From an uncultured Microbacteriaceae bacterium (GTDB lineage Bacteria; Actinomycetota; Actinomycetes; Actinomycetales; Microbacteriaceae), in assembly GCA_903907615.1 (NCBI GenBank), contig CAIVOR010000073.1, forward strand, positions 1 through 8,718: a DNA stretch of 8,718 nucleotides, given 5' to 3'. How positions within the stretch are numbered: position 1 is the first letter of the stretch; every line of letters starts with the position of its first letter. A program made the position numbers and the translations under genes. The notes below the pieces were generated by a model, which saw only the letters and a program-made list of their open reading frames with translations, was not told where the DNA came from and searched no databases. Shown one piece after another: positions 1 through 5,634 of the stretch.

Positions 1-294
1 ATCGCGCAGGAATCCGCCCGACTCAATCCCTCGCTCTCCCGCAGCACGCTCAACGAACTTCGCGAGTTCAATGTTCTGAACAATCCGCCCCACGCTGAGG
101 CAGTGTGGCCATTCGCAAAATTCGACGGAGACCCCGAGTTGGAACGTGCTTTCGAGCGGCTCAGTCGCGTCAGGTTGGTATTCATGGCACGCGACACTCA
201 AGCTCACCTCGTGCAGGATCTTCGCACTGAATTGGCGATGCTGTCGGAAAAGCGCCTGCGGTCGGGAATCCGGCGGTTTTTTCGGCGCTCGTAA
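1..294 (+). CDS. C-terminal part of an unrecognised protein
   Basis: An open frame runs from the window edge to TAA at 292-294 and gives the last 97 residues of a protein that begins outside the window. I do not recognise the family. The visible part is rich in charged residues and looks largely helical. A stretch reading DPELERAFERLSRVRLVF is followed by a helix-like segment (QAHLVQDLRTELAMLSEK) and a strongly basic end (RSGIRRFFRRS) that could touch nucleic acid or membrane lipid. No cysteine motif, nucleotide-binding loop or membrane segment is visible. Codon use resembles the neighbouring genes, which supports real coding. The next gene starts 68 bases downstream and has its own candidate promoter, so the two need not be co-transcribed. 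An ATG or GTG inside the frame (GTG near 103) is not needed as a start because the frame stays open to the edge. Confidence 0.6.
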   Translation: MAQESARLNPSLSRSTLNELREFNVLNNPPHAEAVWPFAKFDGDPELERAFERLSRVRLVFMARDTQAHLVQDLRTELAMLSEKRLRSGIRRFFRRS

Positions 295-300
295 CCGCCG
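271..300. repeat. 8-bp inverted repeat across a stop codon
   Basis: CGGCGGTT at 271-278 is perfectly complementary to AACCGCCG at 293-300, with a 14-base loop. The right arm includes the last two bases of the TAA stop of the upstream gene. There is no T-run after the right arm, so it is not a classical intrinsic terminator, but hairpins without a T-run can mark 3' ends in actinobacteria. Function is uncertain. Confidence 0.35.
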
Positions 301-327
301 ATCCGTCAACCGCAGCGGCGACAAGTT

Positions 328-356
328 TTGACGAGCAGCACCCCGTGGGCTTGGAT
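328..356 (+). promoter_or_regulatory. Candidate promoter for the FKBP gene, possibly leaderless
   Basis: TTGACG at 328-333 matches the -35 consensus at five of six positions. Seventeen bases later TTGGAT (351-356) is a weak -10 match with the key A and final T in place. Transcription starting seven bases after it would begin exactly at the ATG at 363, giving a leaderless message. This would fit the poor Shine-Dalgarno sequence before that ATG. It is inferred from spacing only. Confidence 0.35.
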
Positions 357-362
357 GGTCTC

Positions 363-737
363 ATGAGCGAAAACAAACTCTCCAAGCCAGAAATTGACGC
401 AACCGTCGGACCGGCTCCGGCCGAACTCAGCGTGGTTGACATCGTGGTGGGTGACGGCCCCGAGGCCACGCCCGGCGCCTCGGTAGACGTGCACTATGTC
501 GGCGTCGAATACGAGAGCGGTGAAGAGTTCGACTCATCGTGGAACCGCGGCGAATCCATCGCCTTCCCCTTGCAGGGTCTGATCGCTGGTTGGCAGGAGG
601 GCATTCCGGGGATGAAGGTCGGCGGTCGCCGCATGCTGATTTGCCCGCCTCACTTGGCCTACGGCCCTGCCGGTGGCGGTCACTTTCTCTCGGGCAAGAC
701 TCTGATCTTTGTGATCGATCTGCTCGGCGTCAACTAA
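363..737 (+). CDS. FKBP-type peptidyl-prolyl cis-trans isomerase
   Basis: Predicted 124-residue single-domain FKBP, which catalyses cis-trans isomerisation of X-Pro peptide bonds and assists folding. After a short N-terminal extension, the FKBP core shows VHYVGVEYESGEEFDSS, then RGESIAFPL, LIAGWQEGIPGMKVGGRR, PPHLAYG and the closing strand GKTLIFVIDLL, all family signatures in the expected order. The extension and the GPAGGGHFLSGKT loop resemble the small actinobacterial FKBPs. No signal peptide or membrane segment is visible, so it should act in the cytoplasm. I chose the ATG at 363 because the protein then begins MSENKLSKPEID, like relatives. A GTG at 345 would add six residues but has no better ribosome site. 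The hydrolase gene begins 18 bases after its stop, suggesting one transcript. One small oddity is cysteine where an isoleucine usually precedes PPHLAYG. Confidence 0.92.
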   Translation: MSENKLSKPEIDATVGPAPAELSVVDIVVGDGPEATPGASVDVHYVGVEYESGEEFDSSWNRGESIAFPLQGLIAGWQEGIPGMKVGGRRMLICPPHLAYGPAGGGHFLSGKTLIFVIDLLGVN

Positions 738-755
738 CTCCTGAGGGCCACACAC

Positions 756-1448
756 GTGACGGCACCCGCGGTCGATTCGGCCCGCATTCTGTGGTCGGTG
801 TCCGAGGGGGAGCGCGCGGCAGCCCTTGCCGAGCGACCTCTGCTGGTTCTGCTGCACGGGTACGGGTCCAACGCGGATGACCTCTTCGGGCTTGTTTCTT
901 ACCTGCCCGAGAGTTTTGTTGTCGCCTCGGTTGAAGGTCTTGAGCCGGCCGGTCCGGGTTGGGCCTGGTTTCCCATCGGCCTAGACCCCATCACGGGAGA
1001 ACTGACGCGCGACCGAGACGACGCCGAGGCATCCGCGGAATCGGTGGCGGCATGGTTCGACGAGCTCAGCGTTACCTACCCTGACATCCCCAGCATTCAC
1101 CTGCTGGGTTTCTCGCAGGGCGGCGCGATGTCGATTGAGCTCTTGCGTCACCGTCCGCACGATATTGCCAGCGCCGTCATCTTGGCGGGATTTTCACTCC
1201 CTCCGGAGTCGCCGGCCGATGCCGAGCGCGATGCCGCCTTGGCTTCCGTGAAGCCACCTGTTTTTTGGGGGCGCGACCCACAAGATCCTGTCATTGCCCC
1301 GTCGATGATCGCCGAGACGCGGCGGTGGCTCCCGGAGCACTCCACGCTCGATGCCCGGCTGTACTCCGGTGTCGGTCACGGCATCAACCTCGACGAACTT
1401 GAGGATGTCGCTGCTTTTCTGACCGAGCGTCTCGTCGAGAACGGCTAG
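756..1448 (+). CDS. Alpha/beta hydrolase, phospholipase/carboxylesterase family
   Basis: A 230-residue alpha/beta hydrolase of the Abhydrolase_2 (phospholipase/carboxylesterase, acyl-protein-thioesterase-like) family; it likely cleaves esters or thioesters, but the substrate cannot be read from sequence. The oxyanion-hole strand LLVLLHGYGSN is at about residues 29-39. The nucleophile elbow GFSQGGAMS places the catalytic serine at 120. The acid is Asp177 in QDPVI, and the histidine is His208 in GVGHGI. All three triad members are therefore present and in order, and the length is typical. There is no signal peptide, so it is probably cytosolic. The start is GTG at 756, preceded by GAGGG eight bases upstream. 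It lies 18 bases after the FKBP stop, so the two are likely co-transcribed. Its stop overlaps the stop of the converging minus-strand gene inside CTAG at 1445-1448. Confidence 0.9.
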   Translation: MTAPAVDSARILWSVSEGERAAALAERPLLVLLHGYGSNADDLFGLVSYLPESFVVASVEGLEPAGPGWAWFPIGLDPITGELTRDRDDAEASAESVAAWFDELSVTYPDIPSIHLLGFSQGGAMSIELLRHRPHDIASAVILAGFSLPPESPADAERDAALASVKPPVFWGRDPQDPVIAPSMIAETRRWLPEHSTLDARLYSGVGHGINLDELEDVAAFLTERLVENG

Positions 1449-1678
1449 GCCGGGCGAATCTCAATGCGCTTGATGCGCGCTGCCGCTCCGCCCACCACGA
1501 TGAGGCGCGAGGGTGCAATTCCCAGGTGCTCACTGAGCGCCTTGATCACGCCCTGGTTCGCCTTGCCGTCGATCGCCTTTTCTTTCACGTACACGATGAG
1601 GTGATCGTCGGCTTCTTCCACGAGCGGGCCGCGCGCGCTACCGGGCTTGACGTGGACAGTGATTTTTTCGCCGCTCAT
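1445..1678 (-). CDS. DUF167 (YggU-type) small protein
   Basis: A 77-residue protein of the DUF167/YggU family, which is widely conserved but of unknown biochemical role. The family pattern is clear: a first strand with VHVKPGSARG, then LIVYVKEKAIDGKANQGVIKALSEHLGI, then the S-R-L-I-V-V-G-G segment and a basic ending before IEI. It is close to a minimal version of the domain with no extra regions. The ATG at 1678 was chosen over an upstream in-frame start at 1753 because it gives the family N-terminus and has GGAGGG a few bases upstream. The ATG overlaps the TGA of the preceding PPOX-fold gene as ATGA, so translation is probably coupled and this is the last gene of a three-gene minus-strand operon. 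Its TAG overlaps the TAG of the converging hydrolase gene. Confidence 0.88.
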   Translation of the reverse strand: MSGEKITVHVKPGSARGPLVEEADDHLIVYVKEKAIDGKANQGVIKALSEHLGIAPSRLIVVGGAAARIKRIEIRPA

Positions 1679-2097
1679 TTGTCCCTCCAGGGGGTGTTGT
1701 CGATAACGTGCAGTCGTCGCCCGCGCACCTCGTTGGGCGTGATCTTCATCCACACGTATTCCTGTTTCGGGGCAAAGTCAAGGTAAGGCATGCCATCGAG
1801 GTCAGCTACTTTCTCGACGTCGGTTACGACGACTACGGCGCCGCGGATGACGGTCGACGAAATATGCTGCATCATCTGCCACGACACCTCGAACGCAACG
1901 AGCCGATCCTCGGTATCGACGAGCAGACGTGATGTCTTCCCGGTTCGAAAGTAGATTTCCTCGTCGTGCACCACATACGTGACCGGGTGAATTTCCGGCG
2001 CGTTTCCGTGAAGCGTGGCAATCCGTCCCACCTGGCTTTTGCGCACGACATCCCACGCTTCGTCCGAAGACAGATGGTCGATCGCGGAGTCGCTCAT
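1675..2097 (-). CDS. Pyridoxamine 5'-phosphate oxidase-fold flavoprotein
   Basis: A 140-residue protein of the pyridoxamine 5'-phosphate oxidase-like split-barrel superfamily; members bind FMN or F420 and many are uncharacterised oxidoreductases. The sequence shows the usual order: an N-terminal helix (LSSDEAWDVVRKSQVGRIAT, residues 9-28), strands with PEIHPVTYVVHDEEIYFRT (34-52), GKTSRLL, VAFEV (67-71), VIRGAVVVV (83-91) and a late WMKITPNEVRGRRL (116-129). It is not pdxH itself: it is shorter and resembles the NimA-like or general-stress group. The exact cofactor and substrate are unknown. The start ATG at 2097 lies 17 bases after the DUF805 stop and has no good Shine-Dalgarno sequence, so it may depend on translation of the upstream gene. 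Its TGA overlaps the next gene's ATG (ATGA at 1675-1678). Confidence 0.85.
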   Translation of the reverse strand: MSDSAIDHLSSDEAWDVVRKSQVGRIATLHGNAPEIHPVTYVVHDEEIYFRTGKTSRLLVDTEDRLVAFEVSWQMMQHISSTVIRGAVVVVTDVEKVADLDGMPYLDFAPKQEYVWMKITPNEVRGRRLHVIDNTPWRDK

Positions 2098-2114
2098 GCG
2101 TGCCGGGCGGTGTT

Positions 2115-2522
2115 CTAGGCGTCGAAACGGTTCTTGCCGGGAGTGCCGGGCAGGAGAGCAAAGACCAAGAGAACGATGCTGCCCGCAAACGGCACGAGGA
2201 TTATCCAGTACCAGCCACCGGACCGGTCAAGATCGTGGAGCCGACGAATCAACACGGCGAGGCTCGGCAGGAAGAACACCAGCGACACGAGCACAAGGAG
2301 CCAGTACGTGGGGCCGAAGAGTGCCGCCAAGAAGGCGCCTTGGTCATTCGCAACCATCGCCGCCTGCAGGGCACCTTGGGAGCTGATGTTATAAAAGAGC
2401 GAGAACGGGAACTGCACGATGGCGACAAAAAGTGTCCAAAACCAGAACTCAGACCGCGTCGCGCGACCCTTCCAACTGGCGTATTTCTTGAATCCGTTGG
2501 CAATGGCCTGTCCGAACGACAT
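2115..2522 (-). CDS. DUF805 family membrane protein
   Basis: A 135-residue integral membrane protein with the DUF805 signature: a short N-terminal segment ending in YASWKGRATRSEFWFW (residues 14-29, the G-R-x-x-R-x-E-F-W motif), a middle LPSLAVLIRRLHDLDRSGGW (85-104), and a C-terminal GTPGKNRF. Hydrophobic segments at about 27-46, 70-93 and 105-126 suggest three membrane spans. The family is common in bacteria and has no defined biochemical function. The start ATG at 2522 is preceded by AAAGGGGAC, a good ribosome binding site. It is the first gene of a minus-strand operon with the PPOX-fold and DUF167 genes and is divergent from rpsO. A TAGGCT box about 49 bases upstream of the start is a plausible -10 element. 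Nothing ties the function of this protein to its operon partners. Confidence 0.9.
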   Translation of the reverse strand: MSFGQAIANGFKKYASWKGRATRSEFWFWTLFVAIVQFPFSLFYNISSQGALQAAMVANDQGAFLAALFGPTYWLLVLVSLVFFLPSLAVLIRRLHDLDRSGGWYWIILVPFAGSIVLLVFALLPGTPGKNRFDA

Positions 2523-2570
2523 GTTGTCCCCTTTTTCTGTAGCGCAATCAGAGCGCTGGTGTGTGCGCTC

Positions 2571-2576
2571 AGCCTA
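2571..2576 (-). promoter_or_regulatory. Candidate -10 box (TAGGCT) for the minus-strand operon
   Basis: On the minus strand GGCTAGGCT places TAGGCT at 2576-2571. A transcript starting about seven bases further would have a leader of roughly 40 bases before the DUF805 ATG, including its AAAGGGGAC ribosome site. No convincing -35 hexamer is seen. The same hexamer precedes three plus-strand genes in this window. Confidence 0.45.
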
Positions 2577-2624
2577 GCCAGTTGCCGGGACTGAGCACCG
2601 TACCAATCCCTCTGCCGGCTCTGT

Positions 2625-2630
2625 TAGGCT
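2625..2630 (+). promoter_or_regulatory. Candidate -10 box (TAGGCT) for rpsO
   Basis: TAGGCT at 2625-2630 is divergent from the identical box serving the DUF805 operon. Transcription starting near 2637 would give rpsO a leader of about 78 bases that contains a stable hairpin. No strong -35 hexamer is visible at the right distance. Confidence 0.45.
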
Positions 2631-2633
2631 TAT

Positions 2634-2687
2634 GCGGTTGCCGTAGAACGGCCGCGGACTGAGAGCGCTACAACAAAAGGTTGTGGC
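2634..2687 (+). promoter_or_regulatory. Structured rpsO leader, possible S15 autoregulatory site
   Basis: Two hairpins fit the leader. The first has GCCGT (2640-2644) pairing with ACGGC (2648-2652) around an AGA loop. It can be extended by GCG (2634-2636) with CGC (2653-2655). The second has 8 pairs, 2667-2674 with 2680-2687, and an AAAAG loop. In the second, U2669-G2685 is a wobble pair next to C2668-G2686, which makes a G-U/G-C motif in the orientation that S15 recognises in 16S rRNA helix 22. S15 autoregulation through mRNA leaders is established in several bacteria; its occurrence here is inference. The right arm TGTGG (2682-2686) is also complementary to CCACA at 2711-2715, which touches the start codon, so an alternative fold exists. 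Confidence 0.4.
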
Positions 2688-2714
2688 ACCGCGCAACGAG
2701 AGAAAAGGAACCAC

Positions 2715-2984
2715 ATGGCCCTGGAAGCAAGCGTCAAGAAGGCAATCATCGAAGAGTTTGCCACTCACCCCGGCGACACGGGTTCCCCCGAGGTGCAGAT
2801 TGCCCTCCTCTCCACCCGCATCAAAGACCTCACCGAGCACCTCAAAGAGCACAAGCACGACCACCACTCGCGTCGTGGACTGCTTCTTCTCGTGGGTCAG
2901 CGTCGTCGTCTGCTCGGCTACCTGTCGGATGTCGACATCGAGCGCTACCGTAAGCTCATCGAGCGCCTCGGCCTCCGCCGATAA
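2715..2984 (+). CDS. rpsO: 30S ribosomal protein S15
   Basis: An 89-residue protein that matches S15 over its whole length. S15 is a primary binding protein of the 16S rRNA central domain and nucleates platform assembly of the 30S subunit. The signature residues are present: GDTGSPEVQIALLSTRI (20-36), LTEHLKEHKHDHHSRRGLL (39-57) and the basic RRRLLGYL (63-70), followed by the last helix to LGLRR. Length is exactly typical. The ATG at 2715 is preceded by AAAAGGAA with a spacing of about five bases. The gene has its own candidate promoter and a hairpin leader upstream and a UUCG-loop hairpin just after its TAA. pnp follows 302 bases later, the conserved rpsO-pnp arrangement found in many bacteria. 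Read-through into pnp is likely in part. Confidence 0.98.
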   Translation: MALEASVKKAIIEEFATHPGDTGSPEVQIALLSTRIKDLTEHLKEHKHDHHSRRGLLLLVGQRRRLLGYLSDVDIERYRKLIERLGLRR

Positions 2985-2994
2985 CTCACTCTTC

Positions 2995-3025
2995 GCAACG
3001 GCCGCCTTCGGGCGGCTGTTGTCGT
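2995..3025 (+). terminator. Hairpin after rpsO with UUCG tetraloop
   Basis: Bases 2995-3006 pair with 3011-3022 in a 12-bp stem with two G-U wobbles, closed by GCCGCC-TTCG-GGCGGC, a C(UUCG)G tetraloop. Only three T residues follow (3023-3025 region CGTTT), so termination may be partial. It could either end the rpsO message, act as an attenuator before pnp, or protect a processed 3' end. Confidence 0.65.
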
Positions 3026-3272
3026 TTAATGCCTCCGCACTCCAATCGGCGCCCATTTTCATACTCTCCTGCTACCCTTGAAGGTAGAGGGACGCAAAGT
3101 TCGCTGGTCCTCGGTGGTGGTTTACCGAATGGCACAAGATAATTCGGTGGATTTCTACTGACGGCCAGCACGAAGTCTGATCTCGTGCAACAAATACGTG
3201 CGTGTGTCACGCCTTCGTTTTGTGTGCTCCCTCACCGCATGCGCGGCATCCACACGGGATGTCCGCACCATA

Positions 3273-3279
3273 GAAGGAG
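3273..3279 (+). promoter_or_regulatory. Ribosome binding site fixing the pnp GTG start
   Basis: GAAGGAG at 3273-3279 lies seven bases before the GTG at 3287. The frame stays open upstream to an ATG at 3203-region positions and beyond, but only the GTG has this site and gives the family N-terminus (MEGPEIKFAEA). Confidence 0.8.
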
Positions 3280-3286
3280 AAGACCT

Positions 3287-5530
3287 GTGGAAGGTCCAGA
3301 AATCAAATTCGCCGAGGCCGTGCTCGATAACGGCAAGTTCGGCAAGCGCACCGTGCGCTTCGAGGCAGGACGCCTCGCGCAGCAGGCTCAGGGAGCCGTC
3401 GCTGCATACCTCGATGAGGAAACCATGTTGCTCTCGGCTACGTCCGTCAGCAAGCAGCCCAAAGATCAGTTCGACTTTTTCCCGCTGACGGTTGACGTTG
3501 AAGAGCGTAGCTACGCCGCAGGAAAGATTCCCGGTTCGTTCTTCCGCCGTGAGGGTCGCCCCTCGACGGAGGCCATTCTGGTCTGCCGTCTGATTGACCG
3601 TCCTCTGCGCCCGTCGTTCGCCGACGGAATTCGCAACGAGGTTCAGGTTGTCATCACGGTCATGTCGATCGCCCCGGGCGAGTTCTACGACGCTCTGGCC
3701 ATCAACGCGGCTTCGGCATCGACTCAGCTCTCGGGTCTCCCGTTCTCGGGACCCGTTGCGGGTATTCGCCTCGGCCTGATTGACGGCCAGTGGGTGGCGT
3801 TCCCCAACGCAGAGCAGCTCAAGAGCGCCGTGTTCGACCTCATTGTTGCCGGCCGCGTTGCCGGTGACGACGTCGCCATCATGATGGTTGAGGCCGAAGC
3901 GACCGAAGGTAGCTGGGAGCTCATCCAGAACGGTGCCACCAAGCCCGACGAGGCCGTTGTGGCCGAGGGCCTTGAGGCATCCAAGCCGTTCATTCGTCAG
4001 CTCGTTGAGGCTCAGCAGAAGCTGGCCGACCAGGCTGCCAAGCCCACGGGCAACTACCCGATCTTCCTGCCGTACACCGACGAGGTGTTCGCTGCTGTGG
4101 ACGCGCTGGCTCACGACGAGCTCACGCGCATCTACCAGATCGCCGACAAAGTCGAGCGCCAGAACGCCGACGATGTCCTCAAGGACAGCGTCAAGGCAGC
4201 CATCGCCGCCAAGGTTGAGGCGGGCGAACTGCCGGCTGAGGCCAACGGTCAGGTGAGCGGTGCCTACAAGTCGTCCACCAAGAAGGTCGTTCGTGGCCGC
4301 ATCCTCACCGAGGGTGTGCGCATCGACGGTCGTGGACTGGCAGACATTCGTCCGCTCGACGCCGAGGTGCAGGTTATTCCTCGCGTTCACGGCTCGGCCA
4401 TCTTCCAGCGCGGCGAAACTCAGATCCTGGGTGTCACCACGCTCAACATGCTCAAGATGGAGCAGCAGATTGATGCGCTCAGCCCCACCAAGAGCAAGCG
4501 CTACATGCACCACTACAACTTCCCGCCCTACTCGACCGGTGAGACCGGCCGCGTGGGTAGCCCGAAGCGTCGCGAGATTGGGCACGGCTTCTTGGCCGAG
4601 CGCGCTCTCGTTCCGGTGTTGCCGGCGCGTGACGAATTCCCCTACGCCATCCGCCAGGTATCCGAGGCTCTCGGCTCCAACGGTTCGACGTCGATGGGTT
4701 CGGTCTGTGCGTCCACTCTGTCGCTGCTCAACGCCGGTGTGCCGCTGCGCGCACCCGTTGCGGGCATCGCCATGGGCCTCGTGTCCGACACCGTGAACGG
4801 TGAAACCAAGTACGCGGCTCTCACCGACATTCTCGGTGCGGAAGACGCGCTCGGTGACATGGACTTCAAGGTTGCCGGAACGAGTGACTTCATCACGGCC
4901 ATCCAGCTCGACACCAAGCTCGACGGCATTCCCGCGTCGGTCTTGAAGCAGGCGCTGGGTCAGGCCAAGGAGGCCCGCACGGCCATCCTCGCGGTAATCA
5001 ACCAGGCCATCGACGGACCCGACGAAATGGCTCCCACGGCTCCGCGCGTGATTAGCGTGCAGATTCCGGTCGACAAAATTGGTGAGCTGATCGGCCCCAA
5101 GGGCAAGACGATCAACGCCATTCAGGATGAGACCGGCGCCGACATCTCGATCGAGGAAGACGGCACCGTGTACATCGGCGCGGTCGACGGACCCTCGGCT
5201 GAGGCTGCGCGCGCTCAGGTGAACGCGATTGCCAACCCCACGAACCCCGAGATTGGCGAGCAGTTCCTCGGAACCGTCGTCAAGATCGCAACGTTCGGTG
5301 CGTTTGTGTCGCTGCTGCCCGGCAAGGACGGCCTGCTGCACATCTCTGAGGTGCGCAAGCTCGCCGGCGGAAAGCGCGTGGAGAACGTCGAAGACGTGCT
5401 CTCGGTGGGCCAGAAGGTTCTTGTTGAGATCACCAAGATTGACGACCGTGGAAAGCTGTCGCTGGCTCCGGTTACCGAAGGTGACGAAGGCGCTTCGAGC
5501 GCCGAGAACGCAGAAGGCGACGACGACTAG
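3287..5530 (+). CDS. pnp: Polyribonucleotide nucleotidyltransferase (PNPase)
   Basis: A 747-residue PNPase, the trimeric cytosolic 3'-to-5' exoribonuclease that degrades RNA by phosphorolysis and can add nucleotides in reverse. Domains in order are: first RNase PH domain (about residues 8-145) with the RNA-contact loop FFRREGR at 85-91; the helical linker domain; a second, catalytic RNase PH domain from about 340, with the phosphate-binding S-T-S at 467-469 and the metal-site aspartates 514 and 520 in DILGAED; KH domain with IGPKGK at 602-607; and an S1 domain from about 658 (GTVVKIATFGAFV, GLLHISEV). The tail is short and acidic. Length is normal for actinobacteria, where older literature calls it GpsI. 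The GTG at 3287 is chosen for its GAAGGAG site and the family N-terminus. It lies downstream of rpsO and ends before a strong terminator. Control through the hairpin-rich leader is likely. Confidence 0.98.
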   Translation: MEGPEIKFAEAVLDNGKFGKRTVRFEAGRLAQQAQGAVAAYLDEETMLLSATSVSKQPKDQFDFFPLTVDVEERSYAAGKIPGSFFRREGRPSTEAILVCRLIDRPLRPSFADGIRNEVQVVITVMSIAPGEFYDALAINAASASTQLSGLPFSGPVAGIRLGLIDGQWVAFPNAEQLKSAVFDLIVAGRVAGDDVAIMMVEAEATEGSWELIQNGATKPDEAVVAEGLEASKPFIRQLVEAQQKLADQAAKPTGNYPIFLPYTDEVFAAVDALAHDELTRIYQIADKVERQNADDVLKDSVKAAIAAKVEAGELPAEANGQVSGAYKSSTKKVVRGRILTEGVRIDGRGLADIRPLDAEVQVIPRVHGSAIFQRGETQILGVTTLNMLKMEQQIDALSPTKSKRYMHHYNFPPYSTGETGRVGSPKRREIGHGFLAERALVPVLPARDEFPYAIRQVSEALGSNGSTSMGSVCASTLSLLNAGVPLRAPVAGIAMGLVSDTVNGETKYAALTDILGAEDALGDMDFKVAGTSDFITAIQLDTKLDGIPASVLKQALGQAKEARTAILAVINQAIDGPDEMAPTAPRVISVQIPVDKIGELIGPKGKTINAIQDETGADISIEEDGTVYIGAVDGPSAEAARAQVNAIANPTNPEIGEQFLGTVVKIATFGAFVSLLPGKDGLLHISEVRKLAGGKRVENVEDVLSVGQKVLVEITKIDDRGKLSLAPVTEGDEGASSAENAEGDDD

Positions 5531-5555
5531 TCATTCGCCTGACCGAGTTACCGCG

Positions 5556-5591
5556 TGTCCCCTCGCCGTCTGGCGGGGGGACATGTCTTTT
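5556..5591 (+). terminator. Intrinsic terminator after pnp
   Basis: TGTCCCCTCGCC (5556-5567) pairs with GGCGGGGGGACA (5572-5583) over 12 bp, with a single T-G wobble and a GTCT loop, followed by TGTCTTTT (5584-5591). It starts 25 bases after the pnp stop and is the clearest terminator in the window. It separates pnp from the aldo/keto reductase gene. Confidence 0.85.
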
Positions 5592-5618
5592 CCCCCTATG
5601 GCTTTTCGGCCAGTGCAC

Positions 5619-5630
5619 TAGCGTTCTAAT
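5619..5630 (+). promoter_or_regulatory. Candidate -10 region for the aldo/keto reductase gene
   Basis: Two overlapping -10-like hexamers sit just before the start codon: TAGCGT (5619-5624) and TCTAAT (5625-5630, five of six to consensus). TTTTCG at 5603-5608 lies 16 bases before the second. The first would give a start about four bases before the ATG; the second would start inside the gene, which argues for the first or for a later start codon. No Shine-Dalgarno sequence is seen. Confidence 0.35.
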
Positions 5631-5634
5631 CATC

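Larger units (their letters stand above)
2985..3286 (+). other. rpsO-pnp spacer with multiple hairpins
   Basis: This 302-base spacer holds no supported gene. After the rpsO hairpin it has CTACC/GGTAG (3072-3076 and 3083-3087), GCACGA/TCGTGC (3168-3173 and 3183-3188), GCGTG/CACGC (3200-3204 and 3208-3212), and a 9-bp stem GCGGCATCC/GGATG-t-CCGC (3243-3251 and 3257-3266) with one bulged T, ending six bases before the pnp ribosome site. GATAAT at 3138-3143 is a possible -10 for a pnp promoter, but no -35 partner is evident. In Streptomyces the rpsO-pnp spacer contains a pnp promoter and a hairpin cut by RNase III; a similar arrangement here is plausible but inferred. Confidence 0.45.

Noticed and set aside
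345..362. GTG at 345 as the start of the FKBP gene
   Set aside because: It adds MGLDGL, which is not typical of relatives, and lies upstream of the likely transcription start. The ATG at 363 fits better.
2100..2594. A 164-codon plus-strand frame across the DUF805 gene
   Set aside because: The minus-strand DUF805 protein has clear family motifs, a ribosome site and membrane segments. The plus-strand product is charged and motif-free.
3185..3286. An N-terminal extension of PNPase of 34 residues
   Set aside because: The added part is rich in Cys, His and Arg and unlike PNPase, while GTG at 3287 has a strong ribosome site and the expected first residues.
3155..5341. A 728-codon open frame antisense to pnp
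   Set aside because: It mirrors the pnp reading frame, is rich in Arg, Gly, Val and Leu without any recognisable domain, and has no ribosome site. Codon bias in a high-GC gene commonly opens such antisense frames.
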